Shown: positions 37,999 through 51,549 of the stretch, piece after piece | Numbering within the stretch: position 1 is the stretch's first letter | Layout of the letters: the number at the start of each line of letters is the position of its first letter | Origin: Diphasiastrum complanatum | Taxonomy: Eukaryota > Streptophyta > Lycopodiopsida > Lycopodiales > Lycopodiaceae | Reading direction: 5' to 3' | NCBI GenBank assembly: GCA_029204225.1 | Contig: CM055107.1 | Coordinates: 8,613,472-8,677,471 of the forward strand | Length of the DNA: 64,000 nt | The notes under the pieces: model-generated | What the model saw: the letters and a program-made list of their open reading frames with translations, nothing else | Told to the model about the DNA's origin: nothing | Databases searched by the model: none | Position numbers and translations under genes: made by a program

Positions 37999-38458
37999 TA
38001 ATGCCTGACAAAAACCACATAATCATGGCAATTTCATTAATCAACTCAGGCTCACATTCAGATCTAAGACATTTCACCCTTTCAATGTAATCTCGAACAA
38101 TTTCTCGCTTTCCCATTTTAATTTTACTTAAAATTAGGAAAGGGTCTTCCATAAACTTCCGCGGTTTGAACCGTGTGATAAGGGCTCGTTTAATAACTTC
38201 CTAATCTGTACGCTCAGTTTCATCTTGGTTATAGTACCAATCTTGTGTTGCACCTACATAGGCCATAGGAAACAACTTAAGTTTATCTTGAGGATAAATC
38301 TCACCATAGCCCTCACAGGATTCAACATAGATATTAAGAAATCAAACTGGATCTATTAATCCATTATATTTGGGTAGATCCAATCGGGGTGCTCTTCTAA
38401 CAACAATTGGATTGACCTCCTATGGAGCACCTCCAGGAGCAGCTCCAGGGGCAGCCAT
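37999..38458 (-). pseudogene. Gag N-terminal part of element 2
   Basis: The minus-strand ATG at 38,458 starts MAAPGAAPGGAP, then (past a TAG) VVRRAPRLDLPKYNG, the gag entry motif. After further stops comes MEDPFLILSKIKMGKREIV, RDYIERVKCLRSEC and INEIAMIMWFLSGI, the usual plant gypsy gag (retrotrans_gag-like) end. It is interrupted by the fold-back insertion at 37,998. Confidence 0.7.
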
Positions 38459-39655
38459 TTAGATCAAGTTGATAATGTGATTGGATATAGATTTTTCCAA
38501 AAATTATCTCAGATTAGATCTGCTAGCTCTATTCCACTTTTTAAGAATCTGATTCTATATGATGAAAAACTACCCAAAATTTGATCAATCAATACTTCTC
38601 AAAAGGGATAAATCTCTCAGAGTCCAATTCAGAATATATCAGATCTGATCCAAATTTTGATAGAGACTTGATCTGGAAAATCAAAAACTAAAAATAGGAC
38701 TGACGAAGGTTATCTAGACGAAGGTTAGCTCGACGAAGATTCAACAGTGTTATTTTGGGATAAAAACTCTCTAAACACTTTTCTGGCAATTTTTTGGGAA
38801 ATAACCTTCGCCGATTTCTCAGATGGAAGGTCTGACAAAAATAAAACTATGGACAACCGGACGAAGGTTTTAGACACAAGAAAATACAGTTTTTATGATC
38901 TGGCGAGGGTAAAAATCAAGATTTTTTGTGATTTGATCAAGATAAATCTTTGTCGAACTCAAAAATAGTATTTTTATATAAATAGAATGTTCTGGAAACT
39001 CGGCGAAGGTTCTGGCGAAGGATCAAGAGTAATACTAGTAATTTTGCAAAAAAGTGACTTTTTTGGCAAAAATATGACAATATGATAACTGATCCTTTGA
39101 AAACCTTTCTATTTTTGGTATTATTCTTGGCCGACCTGGAAGTAGATAAATATGAGTCACATCTAAGCACAGTGAATTGTGCAAAGGTTCTTTTTTTTGT
39201 ATTTTTTAGGATTTTGATATTTGGTGTTTTTTGGTGGTTTTTCTGATGTTTCTAGAAATCTGCTCGGAATTAATCTTCGCCTTTCAAAGTGAAAGTTTTG
39301 TAAACAAAACCAAAGGTGTTTGCAACTCGGCAAAGGTTTCCTGAAGGAGGGTAAAATGTTTTGGGCTCTGATGACGCTTTTTGTCTCCTTTTGACCAAAT
39401 TTGACAGATTTGACCGATTTTTGTTATTTTCTCTGATATCTCAGATCCAAATGGATTTTAAGATTAGTGATCTGAATAGCTTTTACTGTTTAGTAATCAG
39501 ATTAGATTTTAAACAAGCAAATCCACTCAAAATCTAGCAAAATCAATCCCAAACTATCCCTACAATATAGTTTTAACACTATTCATGCCACGACAAGATG
39601 TCTAATGCAAGCTAACCATCAGCCAAACATGCTGCAAACTGAAAAATTGGTGTAG
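38459..39655 (-). promoter_or_regulatory. 5' leader of element 2 with GGCGAAGGTT motif cluster
   Basis: Non-coding leader between PBS and gag. From about 38,700 to 39,360 variants of GACGAAGGTT, GGCGAAGGTT or their complement occur about ten times in both orientations. The same motif cluster stands before the 3' ORF of this element. Confidence 0.6.
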
Positions 39656-39677
39656 CTCCCCAGCAACGGCGCCAAAA
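39656..39677 (-). other. Primer-binding site of element 2
   Basis: On the minus strand TGGCGCCGTTGCTGGGGAG follows the LTR after two or three bases. This is the tRNA-Asp-type PBS widespread in plant gypsy elements, and proves that the adjacent LTR is the 5' LTR. Confidence 0.85.
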
Positions 39678-39678
39678 T

Positions 39679-40425
39679 TGTAGTGGGTTTCTTTCCTTTC
39701 CTAACCTGAATCCAAGATCTAGTCAATCTAGCATCAAAGAGACGAAGTTAGTTGTCACGCGGAGGTTCGTTCCCATGAGAGCGATAGTACAGTTCAGATT
39801 TCAACATGAATGGAGGATCTAACACTAACATCCATTAACATTACATCCATCAACCCTACTTCCATTAACCCTAAATCCACAACAACGATAGAAACTTATT
39901 CTTCTCTCTCTCCCTTTCTCTCTCACAAAAAGCATAAGAAATAGCAATCCCAATAATGATCACATCCAACAATTAGTAAAATCCAAAGAAAGCATGAGAA
40001 ATGGAGGAAAAGAGAGGAAAAGCAAGGACATTCATCAATCCATTTCTAAAGAGAACCAATCTGCTTTATTGAAATGAGGAAATGGACATGAGGAGCAACT
40101 CGAGTTGGTCCCTTTTTATAGTAGAGAGGAGGACCCTGGCCTCTCAATCCTATTGGTCCAGTCTTGCCTCTCTTTTTATTCAAATTTAAAAAAAAGTGTG
40201 GGAACTATCAAAATTGGAGGGAAACCCAACTTTATTCACTAGCTTGACATTTAGGCCCTGCGACATTAAAAGTCCCGCAAAAAGGCCTAAAGTCCTTTTA
40301 TTAACATTCTAGTTAATCAAATAACTATGTGATCATTGGGTTGGACTTACACACGCAGGGTGCCAAATCCCTCTCACTTATTAACTAGGGTTAGGATTGC
40401 CTTGGGATCCGCAAACTCTCCAACA
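39679..40425 (-). mobile_element. Gypsy element 2, 5' LTR (minus orientation)
   Basis: 747 bp, ending CTCCAACA at 40,425 on the plus strand (TGTTGGAG on the minus strand). It matches 20,230-20,944 inverted, with a TATA box (minus ACTATAAAAAGG, about 40,110-40,125) and a 32-bp extra segment near 39,835-39,870 that duplicates ATGGATGTTA-like sequence. Confidence 0.95.
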
Positions 40426-40430
40426 ATCTT
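40426..40430. repeat. Target-site duplication of element 2, copy 2 (ATCTT)
   Basis: ATCTT on the plus strand, that is AAGAT in element orientation, identical to the flank of the other LTR at 20,945-20,949. Confidence 0.85.
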
Positions 40431-40657
40431 CGAACAATGTTTTTGAAAGGAGCATACAAGCTGACTGATACAGTATATGCTCTCTTATTTCAGAAGTAGG
40501 AGTTGAAAAAGTTGCTAACTGTTTGGCTTCAAAGTGGAACTTTCTCTCTTTGGAGGGCTATACACACATGAATGGGCTTAAATTACTTCCATCATTGACT
40601 AAGCTGTAGGAATTGACACAAATTTTTCTTGGTGGAGTTGGTGGTATCACTAATGAT

Positions 40658-41219
40658 TGTGAAAGATTTGGGATCCATTAAGATCTTTGGTTACAAAAAC
40701 AAGCAACTCACCATTCTTGCCAATGTAGAAAAATCAGCATCTACTCTAAGAATGAGATGCAAAATCTATTAGATCTTGACCAAACATGAACCAAAATATA
40801 AAAATAGATTGTTTTTCATAAAATTATAGTAAGCTATTGTATTTCACATGTGTGGATATGAAAATAACAAATATTGAGCATTCTACACATAGAATTGCAA
40901 GATATCACAAGTATAGTGTACCAATGGATAGTAGAACCCAAGAAAACCATGTATAAGCATGAATGAGATAAGAGAGAGTGATTGATCTCTCTTCCCATGA
41001 GTTACATCCTTTTATAACAGGTCCAAACCTAAGTTTCCACTTGGTTTTCCTCCAGAATATAAACCCTACTATTTTTGGGACTAGATTCAATGTACCCTAC
41101 ATTTAAATTTGAATCTACTCAAACTCGACTTCCTACATTTTCCACACTTTCCAAAAGTGTCTATGCAATAACTTTTTAGACTAATATAACTTTGAAAGTC
41201 AAACATACGAAATTGGCCT
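40658..41219 (-). repeat. 3' LTR of copia E (5' end truncated)
   Basis: It aligns with 42,482-42,807 over its right part (TTACATCCTTTTATAACAGG to AAATTGGCCTCA). The minus strand has TTATAAAAGG as TATA box. About 60 bp of the LTR start are missing at 41,219, where sequence passes into the protease. Confidence 0.7.
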
Positions 41220-42350
41220 CATACAAGCATCTCCATCAAACTCAACCTTTAGGCATCTACTTAGCAATTGACCCACACTAAGCAAATTCTTGGTAATAGA
41301 TGGAATAAACAAAACATCCTCCAAATGAACATTCGTATTTGTAGAGAGAGAAATAGGAATTGTGCCAATGTCTTTGGTTTGTACATTCACCATCATTGGC
41401 CTGTAGATCACCCTCTTGTCATCTCCATATGCCAACAAAGAAGTGAAATACTCTTTTTGAAAAGTCATGTGTGAACTTGCTCCACTATCAATCCACCATG
41501 GATCTAGATCTCCATCATTAACAAGCATACATGAAGACATCACAAATGCATCATCATTTGCAAACCATCCTCATCAAGAGTAAGACTACTTTGCTTGTCT
41601 CCTTGATCTCTCTTCTTCTTGTAGCACTCACTTGTAAAGTGTCCTTTGATGCCACAAGAGAAGCACTTGAGCTTTGATCTATCTTTCTTTTTGCCATTTG
41701 AAGAAGCCTCCCCTCGATCTTGCCCTTTAGACCACTTACTTTTGCTTTTTCTCTTGATGAACATAGCCTCCTCTCCAACTTGAGATGTTGATGAAGATCA
41801 ACCTCTTGATTGAAGCCCATATTCTTCATTGATCAAGATCTATTGATGCAATCAAACTTGACAAAGTTCTTTGAATAGCATGACTTTGAACAATGTTAGC
41901 ATGAGCATCCAACAATCAGTTTAGAATAACTTGGAAAAAAAAAACTCTCCTTCCTTAATGCTCTCATCAATGCAAGCCAACTCATCATTCAATGCTTTCA
42001 CTCTCAAAATAAAAGTATTGGGTCTTTCTTCATTCTTTTGCAAACAAGAAAAGATTTTCCTTCTTAGAGTCAACACTCTAAAAGTAGACTTGGATTCATA
42101 AAGCTTCTTCAATAAATCCTAAGCATCCTTTGATGAAGTACTCTTACCAACTTCCTTGAGAAACTCATTGGTAACATTCATCTTTATCATGTGTAGAGCC
42201 TTATTGGCCCTCTTGTCATACCTCACTTGATCTTGTTGTGTTGTTGGCCTCTTCTCCAAACCTACAACAATATCCAAAACATCATCCATCTCAAGAAGTG
42301 ATTCCATCCTCACTTTCACAATGAATAGTTACTTGAGGTAAGCCTATCAT
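41220..42350 (-). pseudogene. Gag and protease of copia E
   Basis: The minus strand encodes a copia gag: [20 protein letters not shown], then KLYESKSTFRVLTLRRK and NTFILRVKALNDELACID, separated by a stop at 42,119 and a frame break near 41,910. The zinc knuckle CFSCGIKGHFTSEC (C-x2-C-x4-H-x4-C) is at about 41,625-41,670. The protease shows WWIDSGASSHMT (41,480-41,520) with the D-S-G catalytic motif. Its C-terminal part ends at FDGDACM, where the deletion joins LTR sequence. Confidence 0.85.
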
Positions 42351-42356
42351 TGGCTT

Positions 42357-42807
<451 letters not shown>

Positions 42808-42864
42808 ATGATATCTTGAGTGAGCTTCTTGTGTACATTGGTATGAAACTTAAGAAACTATAAC

Positions 42865-44432
42865 TTTCAGATTGTTTGTAAGTGCTTGAAGAAAATACCT
42901 GTTAGTCGAGATGTCAGATTTAATGAAGGTCAGTTCACAAGATCTGATCAAAAATTTTGCTGATTTTCACTAGTATCCATATTTTTCCAGAATAGACACA
43001 AGTGAAGCTGAGGAGGCATTAGCGGATCCCCCAGCTCATCCAGTACTGCCACCTCAAAGGGCTACACACAAAGGTACGGAGTCGATTATTTTGACACATA
43101 TTCGCCAATGGTCAAGATGACAAGCATGCGGCTGCTCTTTGCATACACTACACAACACAATCTAGAAATTCATCAGATTGATGTAAAGATAGTCTTTCTC
43201 CACGGAGGTCTAGAGGAAGAAGTCTTCATGAAGCAGCTTGAAAGATTTGAAGACCCCGACAATCAACAATATGTCTGTCAGTTGCATAGATGCATTTATG
43301 GTCTAAAACAGGCATCAGGAGCTTGGTACAAGAAGCTCGACAGTCTTCCGAAGTCTCTAGACTTCAATCCTACACAACCAGACTGTAATGTCTATATAAA
43401 AAAAGTAGAAATAGATTTTGTGATTCTGACTATTTTCGTGGATGATTCTCTTATGATAGGAAACTCCTTGATGCTAATCAAGGACACGAAGAATCAGATT
43501 TTTGAAAATTATGAAATCACAGATCTGAAAAAAGTAACAAAATGTCGTGGACTGGAGATCAAAAGAGATCGAATAAAGGGAGAAATGCATCTGAGTGAGT
43601 TAGAATATGCCAGAAAAGTGCTGAAGCAATATCGAATGATGGACTGCAAAGAAAAAGCCACACCAATGATAGCTGGAGCCAGATTAACGAAGTAGGACTG
43701 TCCGAAAACATAGAAGAAAAGACAAAAGATGGAAGGTACCAAAACCTGATCGGTAGTCAGATGTACCGTACAATTTGTACCAGGCCTGATTTGGCTTTCT
43801 TTGTCTATGCTTTAAGCCAATTCTCTTTCAATCTTGGGATGGCGCATTAATGGCAAAACGAATCCTACAATATTTGAAGGGTACCCAAAATATGGGAACC
43901 TACAAAGCAAACAATGATAGAAAAGGATTTGAGTTGTACCACTACAGTGATGCAAGCTGGGAGAGTTGCAAAGATGATAGTGAAAACAACTCCGCGACAG
44001 GAGGATGCTCAATGGTGTGCGAAGTAGCAATCAGCTGGATATGCAAAAAGCAAACCTTGGTAGCTCAATCATCATGTGAAGCTGAATATGTCGCAGCTTC
44101 AAAGATGGCGAACAAGATAGTTTGGTTACAAATGATGTTGGAGGCAACTGGAATACCACAAGGAGAACCATACACGATGATGATGGATTCTCAAAGTGTC
44201 ATTTACTATCCCAAGATCACATCTTCCATTCAAAGACAAAACATATACCTCTGAAGTACCATCACATTTGAGATCTGATCTCAAAAGGAGAGCTCGAGGT
44301 CCAGCACATAAAGTCATAAAGTTTGAAGACATGATTGCAGATCTGCTCATGAAGCCGCTCAACAAACCACTCTTCACAAAGCAAAGAAAGACAATTGGAT
44401 TAAACATACAAAGTTGTAATGTTCAAGAAGGA
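42865..44432 (+). pseudogene. Copia F reverse transcriptase and RNase H
   Basis: The sequence begins with the integrase-RT linker (PVSRDVRFNEGQF, about 42,900) and passes after a deletion to RT: KGYTQRYGVDYFDTYSPM, IHQIDVKIVFLHGGLEEEVF, CIYGLKQASGAWY, and TIFVDDSLMIGN, the catalytic DD box. RT is open from 43,063 to 43,695. After a frameshift RNase H follows: MAKRILQYLKGT, YSDASWESCKDD, WICKKQTLVAQSSCEAEYVAA. The end domain has DMIADLLMKPLNKPLF in another frame. Gag, protease and most of integrase are lacking, so this is a 5'-truncated element. Confidence 0.9.
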
Positions 44433-44433
44433 G

Positions 44434-45018
44434 TGTCAAAAATTGTGAACTCTTGCAACTTTGTCGCGAAGCAAAGCAAAGCGAAACGAAGTCAAGGGCG
44501 AAGGGCGAACAATTCACGAAATTCAAACATACCTCAAGGACCAAAAGACATGAAATGAGATGAAACGAAAAGAATACGAACGAAAATAATTTGCACTGCC
44601 AGCTGGCAGCTCGACGGGTGTATGCGTGGTGTCTTGTACTTCACGCTCAGCTGAAAGAGTTAGCAGTAACAGAGAATAACTAACGTTGATTAGCGTTGAC
44701 TAATCTTGTAATTATCTATTTAGCTATCTTGTAAACTCCACACAGTGGAGATAAATCCACAATTTTTGCCAACAAGCAGAACACAGTGATTGAGCTGAGT
44801 GTCAGGCCGCCATCGAATGAGACACTGATCATCTCACTCAAAACTCAAAAACTGATAATACAACTGCTCTCTTCTTCGTCTCATTGTTTTTCGTCGTCTT
44901 AATTACTAGAATGTTTTATGTTCTATGATCTGAAGTCGCATGCCTAGGATCTTGAAAGCTTCCGTATAAGAAAACTAAACGAAAAGAATCTGTTCGCGAA
45001 ACCAAATAATTCACGACA
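44434..45018 (+). mobile_element. Copia F 3' LTR
   Basis: Starts TGTCAAAAATTG after the purine-rich CAAGAAGGAG and ends AATTCACGACA. Rich in GCGAA and ACGAA words. Length of about 585 bp is inferred from TG..CA ends only, as no second copy is present. Confidence 0.6.
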
Positions 45019-47120
45019 AGTCTAATGTTATGGACAAGCTTGAGCATTCAACATTGAGATCGACAAGCCTGCATATGCTAATGCGCCATTTATCACTTAC
45101 TGATGGCCGTAATTTTCAAACTTTCACAAAATTGTTGTTTTGAAGCTCTCTTGAATGAATCCTCTATAGCAGGCTTTGATTCCAAGTTAAAATTTCTGAC
45201 TCATACGATCACATATTAGCAGAAACAAAAATCAACACAGTAACTACTCCAAAACCAAAACTCCAACATAGCAAACTATATTCTCACAAAAATCCAAACA
45301 TTATACACATAGTACTCTTAGTGGCAACCCATGCATAACCAAGTTGCCGCTGATGAGACGCATCGACTGTCTAGTCGCTAGCACAACTAGCCCTAGTTTG
45401 TTGACAGACCTCAAATCCAATGCCCTAGTAAATCTACTTTTATATTAATAGCAACTTTGGATAGTTGTCCCCGTACCAGGGACTAGTTTTCCATGCATCA
45501 GTTTACTGCTTAACTATATGTACTTGAATGCTAAGCAAAAAAAGTTTTAGTTTATGATTCAAATTTTATGGCTTTCAACATTGATCATATATTCACATAC
45601 CCCAAAATAGATGGTGATTGAGATGTCATGCTTTCATAATATCTATTAATGACCACAATTATTCTTAACTCATTCAACGTCTTTTGATACAACAATTTAA
45701 CCAAACATCAACTCTATGCTATCATTACTCTTAAGTTTGACCTCTTTCTCTCATGTTTCAACTATAGGTATAGAATAACTATTTCTTGACAAGTGTGGGG
45801 CAATATGTATATTTTGATTTACTTAAAGAATTTCTCGCATCATTTGTGTTTATGTGGTTGTTGAAATCACCCAACAAGATTGTCCTATTAAAGTCAGAAG
45901 AAGCCAAAAATCCTCAGAACTTGACCAAATAGAAATAAAGATCAAACCTGAATCAACTTCACCCCCGAGCCACGATGACAAAATAAATTGAGTGGAGAGG
46001 TTTTCGGCAATTGAATTTCAAAATTTTAAAGTTGAGTAGGATGAATTTCTATAGGTTTATATAGACCCCTGGGGTCTAGAAATATTCCTTCCAAAACCCT
46101 AATGCTCTACTAAACTCATATTTAATTGTTATTGATACTCTCTATATGAACATAGCCATCAATTACCATGCACTACTCCACATGTCCTAATTGGAGTGTT
46201 TGGGCCCTCAAAAGGTTATTAATTACATTTTTGTCCTAGTTCAAAATGAAGAGGCATAACTAATAAACTCATACATTGGATTGCCAAATATCCTCGCTTA
46301 GGATTATTTCTAAACCAGACATGGATGTAATACTTACCTAGCCACTTTGTCGACTGTCTCTCCTCTTAATCCCACTCCTCCCATTGATTCTCCCATCTCC
46401 TCTGCTTCTCCCCTTGGGACACACCCCCTCCCTTGGTTCTATGTTTTATGTTATTCAATTTATGTATCTAATCACAATTTTGTTGGATTATGCAAAAATC
46501 AATTGTAAGATAGTCTCTCACCAAAGATAAGTAGGTGTACGACGTATCGAAACAAAATGCATCCCTCTTTGAATTATTGAAGAGACAAGGAGTTATAATT
46601 ATACTCGATAAGGATGGTTCTGAAGCAAGGTGCTAGAACAAATTTTAATTTTATGACATTCATGCAGTCTCTCACGCTCACTACATTTCTCTCTCTTCAT
46701 AAACTAATTGCTTCTATACAGGCACCACAATACCCAATACAAAACAAGATCTAGAGTCTAGTGTTGGTGGCCCTAGACTCAAGTGAATGTAGTTAGATTT
46801 TTTATTTTTGACACATATTCATTATCATTTTAGTTTATATAACAATAATTTTGTGTAGACTAAATATATTCTTGAGTTTGGAACATTTTTTTTTCCACAT
46901 TGATATTTAAAACTTGTTTTTAGTCTTTGATACTTCATTTGATTGCACAAAATTTAATTATATATATATATACACTAGTAAAGAGTGTCTGTCGTTGACG
47001 GACGGTCGACAATGTTTGGGTCGAAAGTTGACAGTGACAATTAGCCGAAATTTTGGGTGGTGGCCGATGGTTTGGGTGGACGGCCAATGATCGTACAAAT
47101 ATGGTGCGGATTTAGGATTA
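45019..47120. other. No gene seen
   Basis: AT-rich intergenic DNA. No frame or recognised motif; a short (AT) run at 46,962-46,972. Confidence 0.4.
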
Positions 47121-47124
47121 GGGT

Positions 47125-47126
47125 TG

Positions 47127-47159
<33 letters not shown>

Positions 47160-47320
47160 ACCACCACTTTTCACATGTGTGACATGCATGTTTTTTGCCA
47201 AAGCTTATATATCAACTATTACCACTTTTCACATGTGTGGCGTGCACGTTTCTTACCAAAGCTTATATCAACTACCACCACTTTTCACATGTGTGGCGTG
47301 CACATTTCTTATTTCTTAAA
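47125..47320. repeat. GT microsatellite followed by three 57-bp tandem units
   Basis: A (GT) run with one TTT interruption (47,125-47,158) borders three copies, starting at 47,163, 47,221 and 47,277, of ACCACTTTTCACATGTGTG(G/A)C with a TTGCCAAAGCTTATAT tail in the first two. Period 56-58 bp. Confidence 0.85.
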
Positions 47321-47780
47321 ATTAAAATCTAATAGATATATATACTAAATATAAACATTAACCAAATGATAATATAAATAAATATATCATTTACTAATGT
47401 AGGTATCCTGTGTACATCCCAATCAACCAAATAAGAGTAAGCATCAATTTAGAAATAAAAGATTTACACAAAATTCAAACTCAGATTTATATAAAATTCA
47501 CAATACAAAGTCATTTTTAAGTTCCGCTTTGTACACCATCAAATCCAACAAATTCATATACATTTATCATTAAAAAGCTCTTTCGAGGACGAAAATTTCC
47601 GCAAAGTTGTTGATAGTACAAAAATTGGGTGAATTGCTCTATCACCCAGATAATACTAGATGGATAAACATCATCTCCAAAACAGAAATAGCTCCATTAT
47701 ATCTCGCACAAATATCCTATAGTTTACCACAACCTGCACCATTTGCACATACACATGCACACACAGCCTCAATCCCATAA
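47321..47780. other. No gene seen
   Basis: AT-rich sequence without recognisable features. Confidence 0.4.
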
Positions 47781-47789
47781 ACATACACA

Positions 47790-49195
47790 CACATTTTTGT
47801 TTCGGGTTTGTCTCGGCATCTAGCACTGGACGAAACAGACCGCATGCAAGACGGAGCCCGTTCGACGATACTGGACCACTTATTGGGAATATCAAAAAGT
47901 GGGTCCATTTGTTGTGCCCTAAATGGTGCTCCTTCTGACATGAAGGACATTTTTAGACAAACGATGTCTGAATTGAGCTGCAACTAGTCCAGTGGGTTTG
48001 TGCCAAGCCCACGAACCAGTGGCCACCTTCCATCTGAGGTTATGACATCTCTAGCACGAATCCGACTAGTTTTCGGTCCAACAGGCCTAGGTTTCCTATA
48101 TTGTTGTTAGGGTTTATGGCTGCTCGGACGCACGTTTCTCTGTGAGTACGGAACCGTTTGGAGCCCAGTTTGTTGTTGCACGTTTGTCTCAGCGTGCAAC
48201 ATTGGACAAAATAGACAACATGCAAAACGGAGCCCGTTTGTGAATATTGGACTATTTCGTGGAAATGTTGAAAAGTAGTATATTCTTGTGCCCTAATGGC
48301 GCTCCATCCAGGACGAAGGACATTTTCAGAAAAATGATGTCCAAGTTGAGCTACATTTGGTCTAGTGGGTTCATGCCCACAAACTTGTGGCCACTTTCCA
48401 TCCGAGGTTCTGACATCTCTAGCACGAATCCGACCAGTCCGGTCCACGACATGCGTAGGTTTCCTATAATGCTTTTAGGGTTCATGGCTTGGACACACAT
48501 TTCTCTGTGAGTACGGAACCATTTGGAACCCGGTTTGTTGCTGCGGGTTTGTCTCGGTGTGCAACACTGGATAGAATAGATAGCATGCAAACCAAAGTCC
48601 GTTCGACAATATCAGACCACTTCTTGGGAATGTCGAAGTAGTCCATTCTTGTGCCTCAATGGTGCTCCATCCAACACGAAGGACGTTTTTATAAAAATGA
48701 CGTCCAAGTTGAGCTGCACCTGGTTTAGTGGATTCGTGCCAAGCTCAGAAACCTATGGCCACCTTCCGTCCAAGGTTCTGACATTTTCAACACGAATCCA
48801 ACCAATTTTCGGTCCGATAGGCCTAGGTTTCCTATATTGCTTTTAGAATTTATGGCTTGGAAGCACATTTATCTATAGATACAAAACTGTTTGGAGCTCA
48901 GTTTGTTGCTTCGTCTTGGCATGCAACACTGGATGGAACAAACAACATGCAAAACAGAGCCCTTTGACGATACTGAACCACTTATTTGGAATGCCAAAAA
49001 GTAGTCTATTATTGTGCCCTAATGGCACTCCATCCTGGCATGAAGGACATTATCAGAAAAATGATGTCCAAGTTGAGTTGCACCTGGTCCAGTGGGTTCG
49101 TGCCAAGCCCACAAGTCTGTGGCCACCGTCCGTCTGACATTTTGACATTTCTAGCACAAATCCGACCAATCTCCTTTCTCTCACCCTCTTTCATA
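47790..49195. repeat. Four tandem copies of a 362-376-bp repeat
   Basis: The phrase GTTTGTCTCGG...GCAACACTGGA starts at about 47,806, 48,182, 48,547 and 48,909. Each copy then shows ATGCAAA..GAGCCCGTT, GCTCCATCC, AAGGACATTTT, AAAATGATGTCCAAGTTGAGC, GGTTCGTGCCAAGCCCA, GTGGCCACCTTCC and TCTAGCACGAATCCGAC. Copies differ by substitutions and small indels; copy 4 lacks the end. The short ORFs on both strands are translations of the repeat. Unit length is in the range of plant satellites, but four copies may also be a local duplication of a gene piece. Confidence 0.85.
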
Positions 49196-49755
49196 TTTTA
49201 GATTTAGTTTTACCATATCCCTCGGCCCCCACACACACAACGTGCGCACACACACACACATCTTTTCGTTCCATCCCGATTCCCCTTTCTTCTGTGTTAT
49301 TCCCCTCTCTTATAATTTCTCACTCCCTCTTAACCTCGTTGTAATGGGGTCTGATCGCCCCCAGACCAGTTTATTGTGTACTACGATATCATTTCATATA
49401 GTAGTTATGAAATGTCACGCCTAGATTTTTTGAATAGGACTATTCAAAATGGCCCTTTTCAACATGGCAGTTGTTAGGTGGTTTGGGCGATAGGTTTGAC
49501 ACCATGCCATTTAGCTTTAGGGTTCTCACCCCTCCCGCACATTATATCGCCCACTCTCTTGCTAATGATTCATCGGCTTGATTAGGCTGTGAACAATTAT
49601 GCTATTAAATAGATTAGTTTATGAATGATTAGGTTGTCAGACTCGATTATATCATACTCAATTAGGCTTTTAATTCAATAAGAATTTTAACAAAAGAAAC
49701 GCAAACAACGTTGTGATAACATCATCTAAGGATTTGAAGTTATTGTAATTCGAGT
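49196..49755. other. No gene seen
   Basis: Contains a short AC run (49,227-49,260) and AT-rich sequence. Confidence 0.4.
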
Positions 49756-50070
49756 AGTAGAAATTAGGGTTTTAGGCATTAGGCAATAGAGTTTACACTT
49801 TAGGCATTAGGCATTAGGCAATAGGCATTAGGGATCAGGCATTAGGCTTTAGTACATGTTTTAGGTTTTAGGCTTTAGAGATTAGGTTTTAGGCATTACG
49901 ATTATAGTTTAGGCATTAGGTTTTAGGCATTAGGCTTTAGGCATTACCATTAGGGATGTGTGTGTGTGTGTGTGTGTTAGGGTGTCTATGTACTATGTAA
50001 TGGCCCTTTACGACCCATTACATTAGGCTTTAGGCATTATGCATTACGCATTATGTTTTAGGCTTTAGGT
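49756..50070. repeat. Degenerate TTTAGGCATTAGGC array
   Basis: About 30 copies of (A/T)TTAGGC or TTTTAGG-type words spaced 7-10 bp, interrupted by a GT run at 49,957-49,978. Words such as TTAGGG occur only at a few places, so this is not a clean plant telomere array. Confidence 0.75.
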
Positions 50071-50162
50071 GAAGAAGAAAAAGAAGAAGATGAGGAGGAG
50101 GATGAGGAGGAAGAAGAAGATGATGATGAGGAGGAGGAGGAGGAGGAAAAAGAAAAAGAAGA
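50070..50162. repeat. Purine-rich GAAGAGGAT tract
   Basis: About 90 bp of nearly uninterrupted A/G with GAAGAAGA and GATGAGGAGG units, followed by a CTTGCTTCCTCTTG region repeated several times up to 50,225. Confidence 0.8.
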
Positions 50163-50229
50163 TGAGAGGACTTACATTTGTCTTGCTTCCTCTTGCTCTT
50201 GCTCTTGCTTCCTCTTGCTTCTCCTTTCG

Positions 50230-50881
<652 letters not shown>

Positions 50882-50954
50882 CTTGCTTGCTTTTGATGTG
50901 TGTGTGTGTGTGTGTGGGTAAGAGAGATAGGGGAGGTGGAAGCTGGGGGAGGAA

Positions 50955-51095
50955 CCAATATGTATGTATGGGGAGGTGGGGAGGGGCCCCCATACATGTA
51001 TCCTCCTCCCCACTTTTTAGATCAAAAAATGTGTATGCATGGGTGAGGGGAGGAGGATGCATGGTGCCGTCCTCACCCATGCATAAAAAAGCGTA
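50955..51095. repeat. Two GC-rich hairpins
   Basis: ATGTATGGGGA...CCCCATACAT (about 50,963-50,997) and GCATGGGTGAGG...CCTCACCCATGC (about 51,038-51,083) each form stems of 10-12 bp. Confidence 0.6.
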
Positions 51096-51103
51096 TGTAA
51101 GTT

Positions 51104-51106
<3 letters not shown>

Positions 51107-51182
<76 letters not shown>
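51107..51182. repeat. (AT)38 microsatellite
   Basis: 76 bp of AT, able to form a cruciform. Confidence 0.97.
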
Positions 51183-51185
<3 letters not shown>

Positions 51186-51189
51186 TACC

Positions 51190-51549
51190 AACAAAATTTT
51201 TGCTCGCCAACTTTATAAGAAGTGGTGAAAAGACTTTTAAGGTTGGATGAACTCCTAGTTTAGAATAGAATAGAGCAGGTATATGGCACCATTTTGCCTT
51301 GCACCTCGAAATAGACCTCGGGTAACCACATATATGGACCTCAAAATAACCACAGATATAGCTCTTATCCTTTTTTAACAATAGATACTCCAACTGCATT
51401 GCCTTTCTCCAAATTTTTGATTCATTACTCTTACATGTTTTCTTTGTAGTGTTGCATTTTATCTGATTTTACAAAGGGATTACAAATTTGCCCCATTACA
51501 TTCTCATAGAAACTTAGTTGACCATTGTCTCATAGTAATGAGAGTTGTC
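51190..51549. other. No gene seen
   Basis: Sequence without recognised features before the copia H remnant. Confidence 0.35.

Noticed and set aside
47671-49201. Short Cys/Arg-rich ORFs on both strands
   Set aside because: They repeat with the 365-bp unit and have no conserved start or end.
49756-50070. True interstitial telomere
   Set aside because: Units are TTTAGGC/ATTAGGC with many variants; the plant unit TTTAGGG is nearly absent.
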